A stretch of 64,000 nucleotides of DNA, taken from Ohtaekwangia sp. (lineage in GTDB: Bacteria; Bacteroidota; Bacteroidia; Cytophagales; Cyclobacteriaceae). Under the pieces are notes generated by a model. That model was not told the DNA's origin. It did not search any database and was given only the letters and a program-made list of their open reading frames with translations. Below, piece by piece: positions 42,157 through 51,305 of the stretch. The stretch is from positions 496,001 to 560,000 of the forward strand of contig JAJNPV010000042.1 of NCBI GenBank assembly GCA_021155195.1, read 5' to 3'. Each line of letters starts with the position of its first letter. Positions within the stretch are counted from its first letter, which is position 1. The translations under genes and the position numbers were made by a program.

Positions 42157-43248
42157 ATGAAATTGAAATCAATTCTCACTGTATTTCTTTTGCTTACTCT
42201 TTGGCATGGTTATGCTCAACAAAAGAATAAAACTGAAAATATTGTTCTGATCACGCTCGATGGCTTTCGTTGGCAGGAAGTTTTTAATGGGGCAGACTCT
42301 TCTTTTTTCAAGCAACAAGCAACACTCAAAGATCCCAAGCTAAAAGAAAAATATTGGCGTGAGGATGCAGCAGAAAGAAGAAAAGTATTGCTTCCTTTTT
42401 TATGGACTACCATTGCCACGCAAGGCCAGATTTATGGCAACAGGGCATTAGGGAACAACGTGAATGTAACTAACAATCAATTATTCTCTTACCCCGGGTA
42501 TAATGAAATCCTTACCGGCAGTGCCGATAATGAAAGAATCCATTCCAATGATAAAATATACAATCCCAACACCAATGTGTTGGAGTTTATTAATAAGCAA
42601 CCTGGGTATAAAGGTAAAGTTGCCGCATTCTCTTCCTGGGATGTTTTCCCTTACATCATAAATGATAAACGAAGCGGAGTTTATGTGAGCACGGATGTTG
42701 CTGAAGTAAAAAGTGCTAACCTTAGTGAAAGCGAAAAGATGATGAACAAATTAATTCTTAAGCTACCAAATCCACTAGGCGATGTTCGTCTTGATGCATT
42801 TACATTTTATTACGGAATGGAGTACATGAAAAAAAATAAGCCTAAAGTAATCTATTTTGCCTTTGATGAAACAGATGATTTTGCCCATGGCGGAGAGTAC
42901 GCTGCTTATTTAAATTCAGCAAACTACACGGATAAGTTTTTCTCAGAACTTTGGACTTACCTGCAATCAGAACCTCAGTATAAAAATAAGACCACAATTA
43001 TTATCACCAGTGATCATGGTCGTGGCGACAATGCTGAGGACTGGAAACATCATGGACAAAAGATTGCTGTCGCTAATCAATTGTGGTTTGCCTTCCTGGG
43101 TCCTGATACCCCCGCATTGGGCGAAGTGAAAACCTCCGAAACATTATATCAGAATCAGGTAGCAAGTACATTGGCTTCTTTGCTTGGAATGGAATATAAA
43201 ACAGATAAGAAAGTGGGAGATGTTATTCAATCGGTGACCAAAAAGTAA
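42157..43248 (+). CDS. Exported alkaline-phosphatase-superfamily enzyme (NPP/phosphodiesterase-like)
   Basis: The 363-residue protein has a signal peptide (1-20) and the metal-binding layout of the alkaline phosphatase superfamily: Asp35 in LITLDGFRW, a probable nucleophile Ser111 in FSYPGYNEILTG, Asp237 and His244 in FDETDDFAHGG, Asp286-His287 in TSDHGRG, and His299 in WKHHGQ. The nucleophile position corresponds to the Thr/Ser-aromatic-Pro motif of nucleotide pyrophosphatase/phosphodiesterases and phosphonoacetate hydrolase. It should hydrolyse a phosphate mono- or diester, or possibly a phosphonate, in the periplasm. First of three exported superfamily members in a row after the SusCD operon. 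Confidence 0.82.
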   Translation: MKLKSILTVFLLLTLWHGYAQQKNKTENIVLITLDGFRWQEVFNGADSSFFKQQATLKDPKLKEKYWREDAAERRKVLLPFLWTTIATQGQIYGNRALGNNVNVTNNQLFSYPGYNEILTGSADNERIHSNDKIYNPNTNVLEFINKQPGYKGKVAAFSSWDVFPYIINDKRSGVYVSTDVAEVKSANLSESEKMMNKLILKLPNPLGDVRLDAFTFYYGMEYMKKNKPKVIYFAFDETDDFAHGGEYAAYLNSANYTDKFFSELWTYLQSEPQYKNKTTIIITSDHGRGDNAEDWKHHGQKIAVANQLWFAFLGPDTPALGEVKTSETLYQNQVASTLASLLGMEYKTDKKVGDVIQSVTKK

Positions 43249-43284
43249 GGGTTGTTTGTAACTTTCTGTCCTAATCTAAACCCG

Positions 43285-46062
43285 ATGCGTACACTATTCT
43301 TATTTTCGATTTGTTTGTTAGCGGCTTGTGGCTCAAAAAAAGATGCCGCCATGCAATGGATTGCTTTGGCACCTGCAGGATCTGAATATACAAGTATAAA
43401 TAAGGAAGGTACAACAGTAATTCCCAATGGAAGACTGCTGACACCTACAGGCAAACAAATTACTGTAGCTCCACATCCGTTTGGCCTAACCATAAGCCCC
43501 GATGGTAAAACCATCATCACTTCAAATTCAGGTACGGGGCCATTTTCAATTTCAATAATTCAGGATTATAATTCAGAGATTCCAAACGTAAAACAGATTC
43601 CTGAAACGCTTAATCCGGAGGAAGGTCTTTTAGAGGCAGCTTTTATGGGGTTGGCTATTTCGCCTGATAATTCAAAAGTATATGTAGCAGGTGGACAGCA
43701 AAATCGTATTTACATATTTGACTTGAAAACATTTGAAAAGCTTGGTGAGATTTCGTGCAACAAATCATTTGATGATTCGGATTACAGTGATGGATATATT
43801 GGCGATATGATTCTAAATAAGAAAGGAGATCGCTTATACGTAGTTGATCAAATTGGATTTAGGATGATGGTGATTGACACCGAAAAGAAACAAGTTATTC
43901 ACAATGTAAAAACAGGTCGCTACCCTTTCGGCATTGCCTTGTCGCCTGATGAAAAGACGGCCTATGTTGCCAACGTAGGTATGTTTGAATATAGTTATAT
44001 CAAGTCGTTGGATAAAAATCGACTGAAGGAAACAGCGTTACGCTTTCCAGCCACAGCCTATGGTTCCGAAGAAATGAAGACCGGTATTAAAAATGATACG
44101 CTGGAAGTGGAAGGTTTGGGTGATCCGAATGCTCCCGAATCATTTTCTGTTTGGGGGATTGACCTCACGAAAGAAAAACCGGAAGTTGTCTCGAAGGTAA
44201 AAACAGGTGTGTTGGTGGGTGAGGAAGTTGAAGGCATTCCTGCAGTAGGGGGATCAAGTCCCAATTCATTGGTAGCAACGGATAAGTTCGTGTATGTGAG
44301 CAATGGCAATAATGATAACATTTCGGTGATTGATGCCACGCAGAACAACGTGGTTGCAAGCATTGAACTAAAGTTGGATGAGCGGCTCGGTAATTTGAAG
44401 GGCATAATTCCTTTTGGACTTGCTATTTCACCCGATCAGAAAAGATTGTTTGTGGCTGAGGCGGGAATAAATTCGGTGGCAATAATTGATCTTCCAACCA
44501 ATAGAGTGCTGGGTCACATTCCTACGGCATGGTTTCCATCAAAGATAAAAGTAACACCAGACGGAAAGCAATTAATTGTTTCTAATGCCAAAGGATTTGG
44601 AAGTGGCCCCAATGGTGGTAAAAATTTTGTAAGACCCTATGATCACTCATCGGCCGATTACATTGGTTCGCTTATGATGGGAGCTGTTTCCGTAATCGAT
44701 ATTCCTGCCGATGCTCAATTGCCCGAACTCACCCAGAAGGTGGTTTCAAATAATTTTTCGTTTCAGCAAGTATCAACGAGTTTAGCTAAGAATCCTATTC
44801 CGGTTGCTACCGGAGTTCAGGAGTCTCCGATCAAATACATTGTTTTTATTTCGAAAGAAAACAGAACGTATGATGAAGTGTTTGGTCAGCTGCAAAGTGG
44901 TAAAGGTGATTCAAGCCTGGCACGATTTGGTTCGAAGGTTTCCTTTTCTAACCGAAAGAAAACACAATCCCTTACCAATGTGGATGTCATGCCGAATCAT
45001 ATTGCATTGGCTAATCAGTTTACTATTTCTGATAACTTTTATGTGGATGCAGATGTTTCGGCTGATGGCCATCGGTGGCTTACCAATACATATCCAAATG
45101 AGTGGATGGAAACGCATCACCCGGCAGCTTATGGTGGAGGCAGAAATTTGAAGGAGGAATCGAAGGCACCCGGAAAGTTTGGTATGACAGGAGCTTCTGG
45201 TGCGATCTATCCGGAAGATTATAATCAACATGGCTCAATGTGGGACCACATGCATCGCAATGGGATTGAGTTCTATAATTTTGGTTTTGGAGTTGAGTTC
45301 GATGCCGGAAGTTTTGCCGATTCAACATTTAAATATGGAGGTGTTCGGTATCTGGTGAACTATCCGGTTCCAGGTCCAATCTTCGATCGTACGTCTCGCT
45401 TATTTCCAACCTACAACATGGCTATACCCGACCAGTTTCGTGCCGATGTATTTATAAAAGAAATCAATGAGAAGTTTATTGACCAGAAGAAAGATTTGCC
45501 ACGTGTGCTCACGCTCCAACTGTTAAACGATCATGGGGCTGGAGAACGTCCGCATGCTGGTTTTCCTTTCATGGAAAGTTATATGGCTGACAATGATTTG
45601 GCATTAGGCAGGGTAGTTGAATACCTCAGTCACTTACCACAATGGAAAAATATGATGATTGTAGTTACTGAAGATGATGCTCAGGGAGGTCGTGATCATA
45701 TTGATGCACATAGAAGTTTACTGATGATTATTTCGCCCTATGCGAAACGGAATTTCAACAGCCATCAGCACTATAGTTTCGGTTCAATTTTTAAAACGTT
45801 CTGGAGTGTGCTGAATATTCCATACCTAAACCAATACGATTTTGGTGTAACAAACTTAAATGATTGCTTTACTGGCGAACCTGATTTTACTCCCTACAAT
45901 GCTGTAGAAGTAGATCCACGGGTTTTTGATCCAACATTGGCGCTTAAACCGTTCGATGAAAAATTTGATTGGAAGGCAATGAATGAATCACCAACATTAG
46001 ACGATCCAACGGAAATAAAAAAAGCGCGTGAGGATGATGGCCGAACCAAGGTAAATCATTAA
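43285..46062 (+). CDS. YncE propeller fused to PF04185-type phosphoesterase, lipoprotein
   Basis: The start is placed at the ATG at 43285, which gives a lipoprotein signal with C15 (LLAACGSKK); the frame is open from 43252. About 925 residues. The first half (about 40-470) is a YncE-type beta-propeller with repeats such as PFGLTISPDGKTI, PFGIALSPDEKTAYVANVG and PFGLAISPDQKRLFVAEAG. The second half (about 505-890) is a phosphoesterase domain with the ENRTYDEVFGQ motif, ADGHRWLTNTYPNEW, VTEDDAQGGRDHIDAHRS and FKTFWSVLNIP. Known as bifunctional YncE/alkaline phosphatase-family proteins. Envelope-bound; substrate unknown, plausibly an organic phosphate ester. It is 36 bases after the previous phosphatase gene. 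Confidence 0.87.
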   Translation: MRTLFLFSICLLAACGSKKDAAMQWIALAPAGSEYTSINKEGTTVIPNGRLLTPTGKQITVAPHPFGLTISPDGKTIITSNSGTGPFSISIIQDYNSEIPNVKQIPETLNPEEGLLEAAFMGLAISPDNSKVYVAGGQQNRIYIFDLKTFEKLGEISCNKSFDDSDYSDGYIGDMILNKKGDRLYVVDQIGFRMMVIDTEKKQVIHNVKTGRYPFGIALSPDEKTAYVANVGMFEYSYIKSLDKNRLKETALRFPATAYGSEEMKTGIKNDTLEVEGLGDPNAPESFSVWGIDLTKEKPEVVSKVKTGVLVGEEVEGIPAVGGSSPNSLVATDKFVYVSNGNNDNISVIDATQNNVVASIELKLDERLGNLKGIIPFGLAISPDQKRLFVAEAGINSVAIIDLPTNRVLGHIPTAWFPSKIKVTPDGKQLIVSNAKGFGSGPNGGKNFVRPYDHSSADYIGSLMMGAVSVIDIPADAQLPELTQKVVSNNFSFQQVSTSLAKNPIPVATGVQESPIKYIVFISKENRTYDEVFGQLQSGKGDSSLARFGSKVSFSNRKKTQSLTNVDVMPNHIALANQFTISDNFYVDADVSADGHRWLTNTYPNEWMETHHPAAYGGGRNLKEESKAPGKFGMTGASGAIYPEDYNQHGSMWDHMHRNGIEFYNFGFGVEFDAGSFADSTFKYGGVRYLVNYPVPGPIFDRTSRLFPTYNMAIPDQFRADVFIKEINEKFIDQKKDLPRVLTLQLLNDHGAGERPHAGFPFMESYMADNDLALGRVVEYLSHLPQWKNMMIVVTEDDAQGGRDHIDAHRSLLMIISPYAKRNFNSHQHYSFGSIFKTFWSVLNIPYLNQYDFGVTNLNDCFTGEPDFTPYNAVEVDPRVFDPTLALKPFDEKFDWKAMNESPTLDDPTEIKKAREDDGRTKVNH

Positions 46063-46102
46063 AGAATTTACGGATACATTTTAAAACTGAAAAAAAGTCA
46101 AG

Positions 46103-47176
46103 ATGAGAAATATTATATTACTGTGTGTCTTGTTTGCAGTCACGTCAAACAGTTGGGCTCAAAAAAGTAAATCCCACCCCAAAAATGTTATCTTGATGGT
46201 GGGGGACGGAATGGGCGCTGCACAAATCTATGCGGGCCTTACAGGCAATAAAGGAAAACTAAATCTTGAGCGTTGTACAGCAGTTGGCTTTCATAAGAAT
46301 CAAGCCAGTAATAATTATGTGACAGATTCAGCCGCAGGAGCAACAGCGCTGGCCTCAGGACAAAAAACTTACAATGGTGCTATTGGCGTAGATGCATCAG
46401 GAAAGCCAATACCTACCATATTGGAAATTGCAGAGCAAAACGGACTTGCCACAGGTTTGGTAGCAACGTGCTCCATCACCCATGCTACGCCTGCTTGTTT
46501 CATTTCACACCAACCTTCCAGATCTTTAAATGAAGCAATCGCATTAGATTTTCTAAAGACCGATATTGATGTGTTTATTGGGGGTGGAAGAAAATATTTT
46601 TCCAAACGTTCTGATGGACTTAATCTTGTCGATTCGTTGAAAGGCAGAGGATATCAAATAGCGAATTCGATAACTGAAGTACAGCAGATCACAAAAGGAA
46701 AATTAGCTGCTTTTCTAGCCGATGAGCAACAAGCCAAATTCTCTGAAGGCCGTGGTGACGAATTGGTAAAATCTACGGAGGTAGCACTTCAACTACTAAA
46801 AGGAAACAAAAAGGGAATGTTTATGATGATTGAAGGCTCGCAGATTGATTGGGGTGGGCATGATAACAATACACAATATATTGTTGATGAAATGATTGAT
46901 TTCGATAATGCTATTGGAAAAGTGTTGGACTTTGCTGCGGCAGATGGAAATACGCTAGTGATCATCACGGCTGATCACGAAACCGGAGGTTTTTCTTTAA
47001 TAGGCGGTGATATGAAAACCGGAACCGTGGAAGGCAAATTCACTACTGAGCATCATACAGGAGTTATGATTCCAGTATTTGCATTTGGTCCGGGATCTGA
47101 TAGATTCTCGGGTATTTATCAGAACACAGATATTTATAAAAAAATGGCTGAGGCATTTCGATTTAAAACAAAGTAG
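46103..47176 (+). CDS. Alkaline phosphatase (PhoA family)
   Basis: The 357-residue secreted protein has a signal peptide (1-20). It carries the PhoA motifs: metal Asp35 (MVGDGMG), nucleophile Ser76 in VTDSAAGATALASG, a Thr/His pair in SITHATPACFISHQ, the Glu of MMIEGSQIDWGGHDNN, Asp/His in ITADHETGG, and the final His of EHHTGVMIP. The enzyme releases phosphate from many monoesters in the periplasm. It follows the YncE-phosphoesterase gene by 40 bases and may share its transcript. The neighbourhood suggests it provides phosphate from imported or surface organophosphates. Confidence 0.93.
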   Translation: MRNIILLCVLFAVTSNSWAQKSKSHPKNVILMVGDGMGAAQIYAGLTGNKGKLNLERCTAVGFHKNQASNNYVTDSAAGATALASGQKTYNGAIGVDASGKPIPTILEIAEQNGLATGLVATCSITHATPACFISHQPSRSLNEAIALDFLKTDIDVFIGGGRKYFSKRSDGLNLVDSLKGRGYQIANSITEVQQITKGKLAAFLADEQQAKFSEGRGDELVKSTEVALQLLKGNKKGMFMMIEGSQIDWGGHDNNTQYIVDEMIDFDNAIGKVLDFAAADGNTLVIITADHETGGFSLIGGDMKTGTVEGKFTTEHHTGVMIPVFAFGPGSDRFSGIYQNTDIYKKMAEAFRFKTK

Positions 47177-47184
47177 CCGATTAG

Positions 47185-47688
47185 TTAAAACATGGCGTCA
47201 AATTGACCATCCTTTATCCGAACCAATTCATTGCAATCGTCAGAGAAAGCAATGAATTCAAAAGAGCCTGCAATAATTTTTTGTTCTTTATCGTACGTGT
47301 TGATCATCAACATGCCGCTGTAATACTCATCTGAAGTATACGTGCATGTCATTTGATGAAATGAGAATGTTACGTACCGTTTATTGGTATCATCGAGGTC
47401 GTATGTCTTTTCAGAAATTTCCTCATCTCTTAAAACAAATGTAATTCTATTCTGATGTCCTTCACCCATCCACAGGTTTAGATAAAATAACTCGCTTTCG
47501 TGTACTATTTCAGCATTTAAATACGTATTCTCTGAAATTTCTTTGTCGTTAAGCATACATGAAAGTGTATTTGCACCTGTTGCAATAAAAGTAGGGGTAA
47601 GTTCGCTTGACCTGTTGAAGGTTGGGGCAATAAGGGCAGAGATTCCCGCAAAACTTATTAATACAGGGATGATTAGTCGAGTATGCAT
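47185..47688 (-). CDS. Secreted protein of unknown function (DUF6252-like)
   Basis: The 167-residue protein has a signal peptide or anchor (residues 5-21) and a beta-rich body. The ending SFEFIAFSDDCNELVRIKDGQFDAMF resembles that of DUF6252 proteins, which also finish with a strand containing a GxF motif, but the match is only by eye. A 7-4-7 inverted repeat lies directly upstream of the start (47692-47709, GTTTAAG / CTTAAAC). It converges on the alkaline phosphatase gene with only eight bases between them. Confidence 0.6.
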   Translation of the reverse strand: MHTRLIIPVLISFAGISALIAPTFNRSSELTPTFIATGANTLSCMLNDKEISENTYLNAEIVHESELFYLNLWMGEGHQNRITFVLRDEEISEKTYDLDDTNKRYVTFSFHQMTCTYTSDEYYSGMLMINTYDKEQKIIAGSFEFIAFSDDCNELVRIKDGQFDAMF

Positions 47689-47691
47689 AGA

Positions 47692-47709
47692 GTTTAAGGT
47701 TTCTTAAAC
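47692..47709. promoter_or_regulatory. Perfect short inverted repeat upstream of the DUF6252-like gene
   Basis: GTTTAAG-GTTT-CTTAAAC is a perfect 7-base dyad with a 4-base loop, only three bases from the start codon of the minus-strand gene. It could sequester the ribosome-binding site or act as an operator. The remaining ~200 bases up to 47911 show nothing else recognisable. Confidence 0.35.
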
Positions 47710-47910
47710 CTACCTCTTTAGCATTACCTGAATATTAGGTTAAAATTATTTTCAAACTATTAATAGCTAAATCTATAATGTAACAATTGTGTAATGAATG
47801 ATTTATGGCATGATTAACTACAATCGTTATGTTTGGCGAGGGTTTAAGTAGGTATTTTTTGCATGAGGCCGCTTTCTTTCTTAAGAGAGAGGCCTCTATC
47901 GCTTATACTC

Positions 47911-49869
47911 TTATCGATTTATTTTTACATCCTGAATTTTACGGGGCAACCAAACCTGCATTTGATTTTGGCCACGATTACACCATGCGTAGTAGGGGAT
48001 GGCTGTTATTTTTTTTATTTCGGTCTTTACCGATTGACCATCCTTGGTGATTTGAAGGGTAGGTGCATCGAACTGAATGGTAGTTATTCCTTCCAATAAA
48101 TCCTTTTGATAGCTGGTTTGGAAAGTAGCCTGATCAGGTAGTATCAGGTTCCAGGCCTGATCGTTATTGTCTGCACCTTCTACGCAATATACGAGTGGGC
48201 CGCGTTGCAGCGCAACACGATCCATATCTTGTTTTACTTCAGGTCGGGAAACAATTCGCTTTACTTCCATCGGGAGATTCAATTCGATAACATCCCCCTT
48301 TTTCCAATCACGTTCAATTATCGCATATCCATTTTCCATTTTGTAAGCAACCGGTTTGCCATTTAATGTAATCGTAAAATTGGTTTTGGATTTATTCTCA
48401 AAAACAAAAAGGTCGCCCGGCACAGCTTCCCCTTGTGCCCAACCCGGAATGCGAAGGTTCATAGCAAACTTGCTTTTGCTTTTTGGATTGACAGCTATTT
48501 TTATTTTTCCATCCCAGGGATAATTGGTTTCCATGGTTACGGGAACATCGTTCTTACCCATCTTTGCAGTTGTGTTGCTGCCGATGTAAAGATTAACCCA
48601 AATTCCTTTATCAGAGAATCCATAGATGTAATCGCCCAGCGAAGAAACAAGTCTCGCAATGTTTGCAGGACAGCAGGCAGTGCCAAACCATTCTCTTCTG
48701 TTATGTCTTCCATCCGAAGCCAACGGATTTCCATAGAAGAAGCGATCACCATTCAGAGAGAGTCCATCGCGTGCACCATTATATAAGCTTCGCTCCAGCA
48801 CATCAATAAACTTGCTGTCTCCGGTTAGTAAATTCATGCGCTGGTTCCAATAAACCATTCCCACCGAAGCACACGTTTCGCAATAGGCTTGCTCGTTGGG
48901 CAACTCGTAATCGGTTCCAAAACCTTCATTACTTCCAGACGAACCGATACCACCTGTTACATACAGGTTGCGATACACAACATCTTCCCAAACCGTCTTC
49001 ATCGCTTTCATGTAACCTTCATCTCCAGATAGTGCAGCCACATCAGCGGCACCAGTATACATATACATCGCACGGACTGCATGACCCGTAATTTCGGTTT
49101 GCTCACGCACAGGTACTACATCTTGTGCATAGGCGGTATCGCGCCAGTCGGTCCATGTATACCCCTTTGCATATTTATGGCCACGTTCTTCAAGCAACCA
49201 ATAGGAGAGGTCTAAATATTTTTTGTCTTTGGTTGTGTTATAAAGTTTTACCAACGCCAGTTCTAATTCCTGATGGCCAGTTACCCAATGTTTTTTTCCC
49301 GGGCCAAATTGTGAATCGAAATGATCGGCAAACTTGATGGCAACATCTAATAATTTTCGTTTGCCGGTAACCTGATAATAGGCAACGGCCGCTTCAATTA
49401 AATGACCGCCATTGTAATCTTCATGCATACTCATGTCGCTCCAACGTTCGTCCAGTCGGCCTAATGAATAATAGGTGTTGATGTAGCCATCGGGCAATTG
49501 TGCAGCTGCTATTTTATCAATCCATTCATCTGCTTTTTTTTCAAGTTCAGGATTTGGGTGATTCTTTAACGAATAGGCAATCGCTTCTAAGGCTTTGAAT
49601 ACATCTGAGTCATCATAAAAAATGCCTTCATGTTTTTCGTTTTTACCTCGGGCTACCTTTTCAAAATTACGGATGCGTGGAGTTTTAACTTCCGTTTGAT
49701 AAATGCACGCTTGCAACGTAGTGGTGGCTACTTTATCCAACGTGGGTTTCCAAAATGAATCGGTAATGTTTACCTGCGAAAAGTTAACGGGTTCAAATTG
49801 TCGCTTCGGTTGGGCGAATGAAACAGTGAATGCACTGACTAAAATTACTGTGAGAAATTTTGCACGCAT
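47911..49869 (-). CDS. GH127-family beta-L-arabinofuranosidase-like protein
   Basis: The 652-residue secreted protein (signal peptide 1-19) has the GH127/DUF1680 build: an N-terminal segment with ITDSFWKPTLDKV, an (alpha/alpha)6 barrel with GIFYDDSDVFKALEAIAY, MHEDYNGGHLIEAAVAYY, TGHQELELALVKLY, NEQAYCETCASVG and FGTACCPANIARL, and C-terminal beta domains. The catalytic Glu-Cys and the Zn-binding Cys pair are preserved in the last two motifs. The family removes beta-L-arabinofuranose from plant or cell-wall glycans in the periplasm. No other glycoside hydrolase is beside it. The M20 peptidase gene lies 36 bases upstream on the same strand. Confidence 0.9.
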   Translation of the reverse strand: MRAKFLTVILVSAFTVSFAQPKRQFEPVNFSQVNITDSFWKPTLDKVATTTLQACIYQTEVKTPRIRNFEKVARGKNEKHEGIFYDDSDVFKALEAIAYSLKNHPNPELEKKADEWIDKIAAAQLPDGYINTYYSLGRLDERWSDMSMHEDYNGGHLIEAAVAYYQVTGKRKLLDVAIKFADHFDSQFGPGKKHWVTGHQELELALVKLYNTTKDKKYLDLSYWLLEERGHKYAKGYTWTDWRDTAYAQDVVPVREQTEITGHAVRAMYMYTGAADVAALSGDEGYMKAMKTVWEDVVYRNLYVTGGIGSSGSNEGFGTDYELPNEQAYCETCASVGMVYWNQRMNLLTGDSKFIDVLERSLYNGARDGLSLNGDRFFYGNPLASDGRHNRREWFGTACCPANIARLVSSLGDYIYGFSDKGIWVNLYIGSNTTAKMGKNDVPVTMETNYPWDGKIKIAVNPKSKSKFAMNLRIPGWAQGEAVPGDLFVFENKSKTNFTITLNGKPVAYKMENGYAIIERDWKKGDVIELNLPMEVKRIVSRPEVKQDMDRVALQRGPLVYCVEGADNNDQAWNLILPDQATFQTSYQKDLLEGITTIQFDAPTLQITKDGQSVKTEIKKITAIPYYAWCNRGQNQMQVWLPRKIQDVKINR

Positions 49870-49905
49870 GAGCTGATATTTATATTCTCAATATAATAAA
49901 TTATC

Positions 49906-51210
49906 TCACTTGGCTATTTCAGCCTCTGCTACAACGGTAAGCAAAGCAAATTGGATGGCTTTGTAGCCGTCAACATCCAGCCACCATTCTTTTAAGGAAT
50001 GTGCATTGCCACTTTTGCCACCACGCCCAATTGTAACTGCCGGAATTCCTTTCGCAATAGGAATGTTTGCATTGGTGGAGCCACGTGTTACATGCGGCTC
50101 TTCTCCGAAATATTTTATGGATGCCATCGTACGTTGAATCAGTGGCAACTCTTCAGAAAGTTCCCCGGAAGGGCGATCTCCAATTTTTTGAATGTCTACA
50201 GTAAGGTCTGGCCCCATACGCTTAATATGATTTTGCTCATCAAGTGCTTTTTGAATAGATGATTTTAAAATACCATCGATATGATTTAATCGCTCGGGAC
50301 TTTCCGACCGCATATCAATTTCCATCCACGATTCAAATGCAATAGAGTTTACCGATGTGCCACCACCAATGCGGCCTACATTGTAACTTGTCTTAGCTCC
50401 GGTTTTAGTATATTCATCCGCAGCGAGTGTGAAATTATGAATGGCACTGCCCAACGCATGTTGTGGATTAGCCAAACCAAATGCACCCCAGCTATGACCA
50501 CCCGGACCTTTAAACGTTACACGATAGCGATAGGAACCTAAACCCAAAATGTTAACGCGACCAATATCACCACCATCAATAGAAATCCACGAATCAATTT
50601 TTGGAGCGTTGTCTGTAAAAAGATTTTTAACCCCTCGTAAATCACCCAGTCCTTCTTCACCGACTGATCCTGTAAATAAAATATCAGCCTGGGTTTCAAT
50701 GCCGATTTCCTCCATCGTTCTGAGAATGGAAGCAATCACCACTAATGCGCGGGTATCATCACCAATACCGGGTGCATAGAGCGTATCACCTTTTGATTTT
50801 ACTCTTACATCCGTTCCTTTTGGAAACACAGTATCCAAATGAGCATCCAAGGCAACGGTTGTTTTTCTAACCTTTCCTTTTCGTAAAGCCAGCACGTTGC
50901 CCACGTTATCAATCCAAACCGAATCTGCACCTGCTTCTTTCAGCATGTTGGCAAATACTTTGGCGCGAGCTTCCTCCATAAAGGGTGGCGCTTCTATTTC
51001 CGTAAGCGTAATTAAATCTTTGCGATTGCGGGCATCCTGTTTTTTGATGGACTCAAAAGCTGCTTGAATTTTTTTATTCTTCGTCAGCTTATCGATTTCG
51101 CGGGTGTATTTGTCCACAATTTTTCCTTTCACACCCAACTCATCTTCTTGAGCATGTGACGAAATAGATATAATTAGGACAAGACCGATCAATCTTAGTG
51201 CAGGCTTCAT
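49906..51210 (-). CDS. M20-family metallopeptidase (peptidase T-like), secreted
   Basis: The 434-residue protein has a signal peptide (1-20). The dinuclear-zinc M20 motifs are His124-Asp126 (DAHLDTVFP), Asp151 (GIGDDTRAL), Glu185-Glu186 (GSVGEEGLGD), Asp in SIDGGDIG, and a late His in GNAHSLKEWW. The dimerisation domain lies around residues 225-340, with GPGGHSWGAFG. It is an exported di- or tripeptidase or aminoacylase type enzyme; specificity is not readable. It is upstream of GH127 with a 36-base gap, so they may be co-transcribed. Confidence 0.88.
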   Translation of the reverse strand: MKPALRLIGLVLIISISSHAQEDELGVKGKIVDKYTREIDKLTKNKKIQAAFESIKKQDARNRKDLITLTEIEAPPFMEEARAKVFANMLKEAGADSVWIDNVGNVLALRKGKVRKTTVALDAHLDTVFPKGTDVRVKSKGDTLYAPGIGDDTRALVVIASILRTMEEIGIETQADILFTGSVGEEGLGDLRGVKNLFTDNAPKIDSWISIDGGDIGRVNILGLGSYRYRVTFKGPGGHSWGAFGLANPQHALGSAIHNFTLAADEYTKTGAKTSYNVGRIGGGTSVNSIAFESWMEIDMRSESPERLNHIDGILKSSIQKALDEQNHIKRMGPDLTVDIQKIGDRPSGELSEELPLIQRTMASIKYFGEEPHVTRGSTNANIPIAKGIPAVTIGRGGKSGNAHSLKEWWLDVDGYKAIQFALLTVVAEAEIAK

Positions 51211-51305
51211 TTTGTTTTGATTTAAGGCTTCTTACAAAGAAAACAAAAAGCCTGGTTAAATTGCTAGCCGGTTTTATGTGCGGTATGAGTCAAATGCTAT
51301 ACATA

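Noticed and set aside
47829..48099. Short plus-strand frames around the end of the GH127 gene
   Set aside because: They overlap the GH127 C-terminus in antisense and show no domain or signal; judged shadows.
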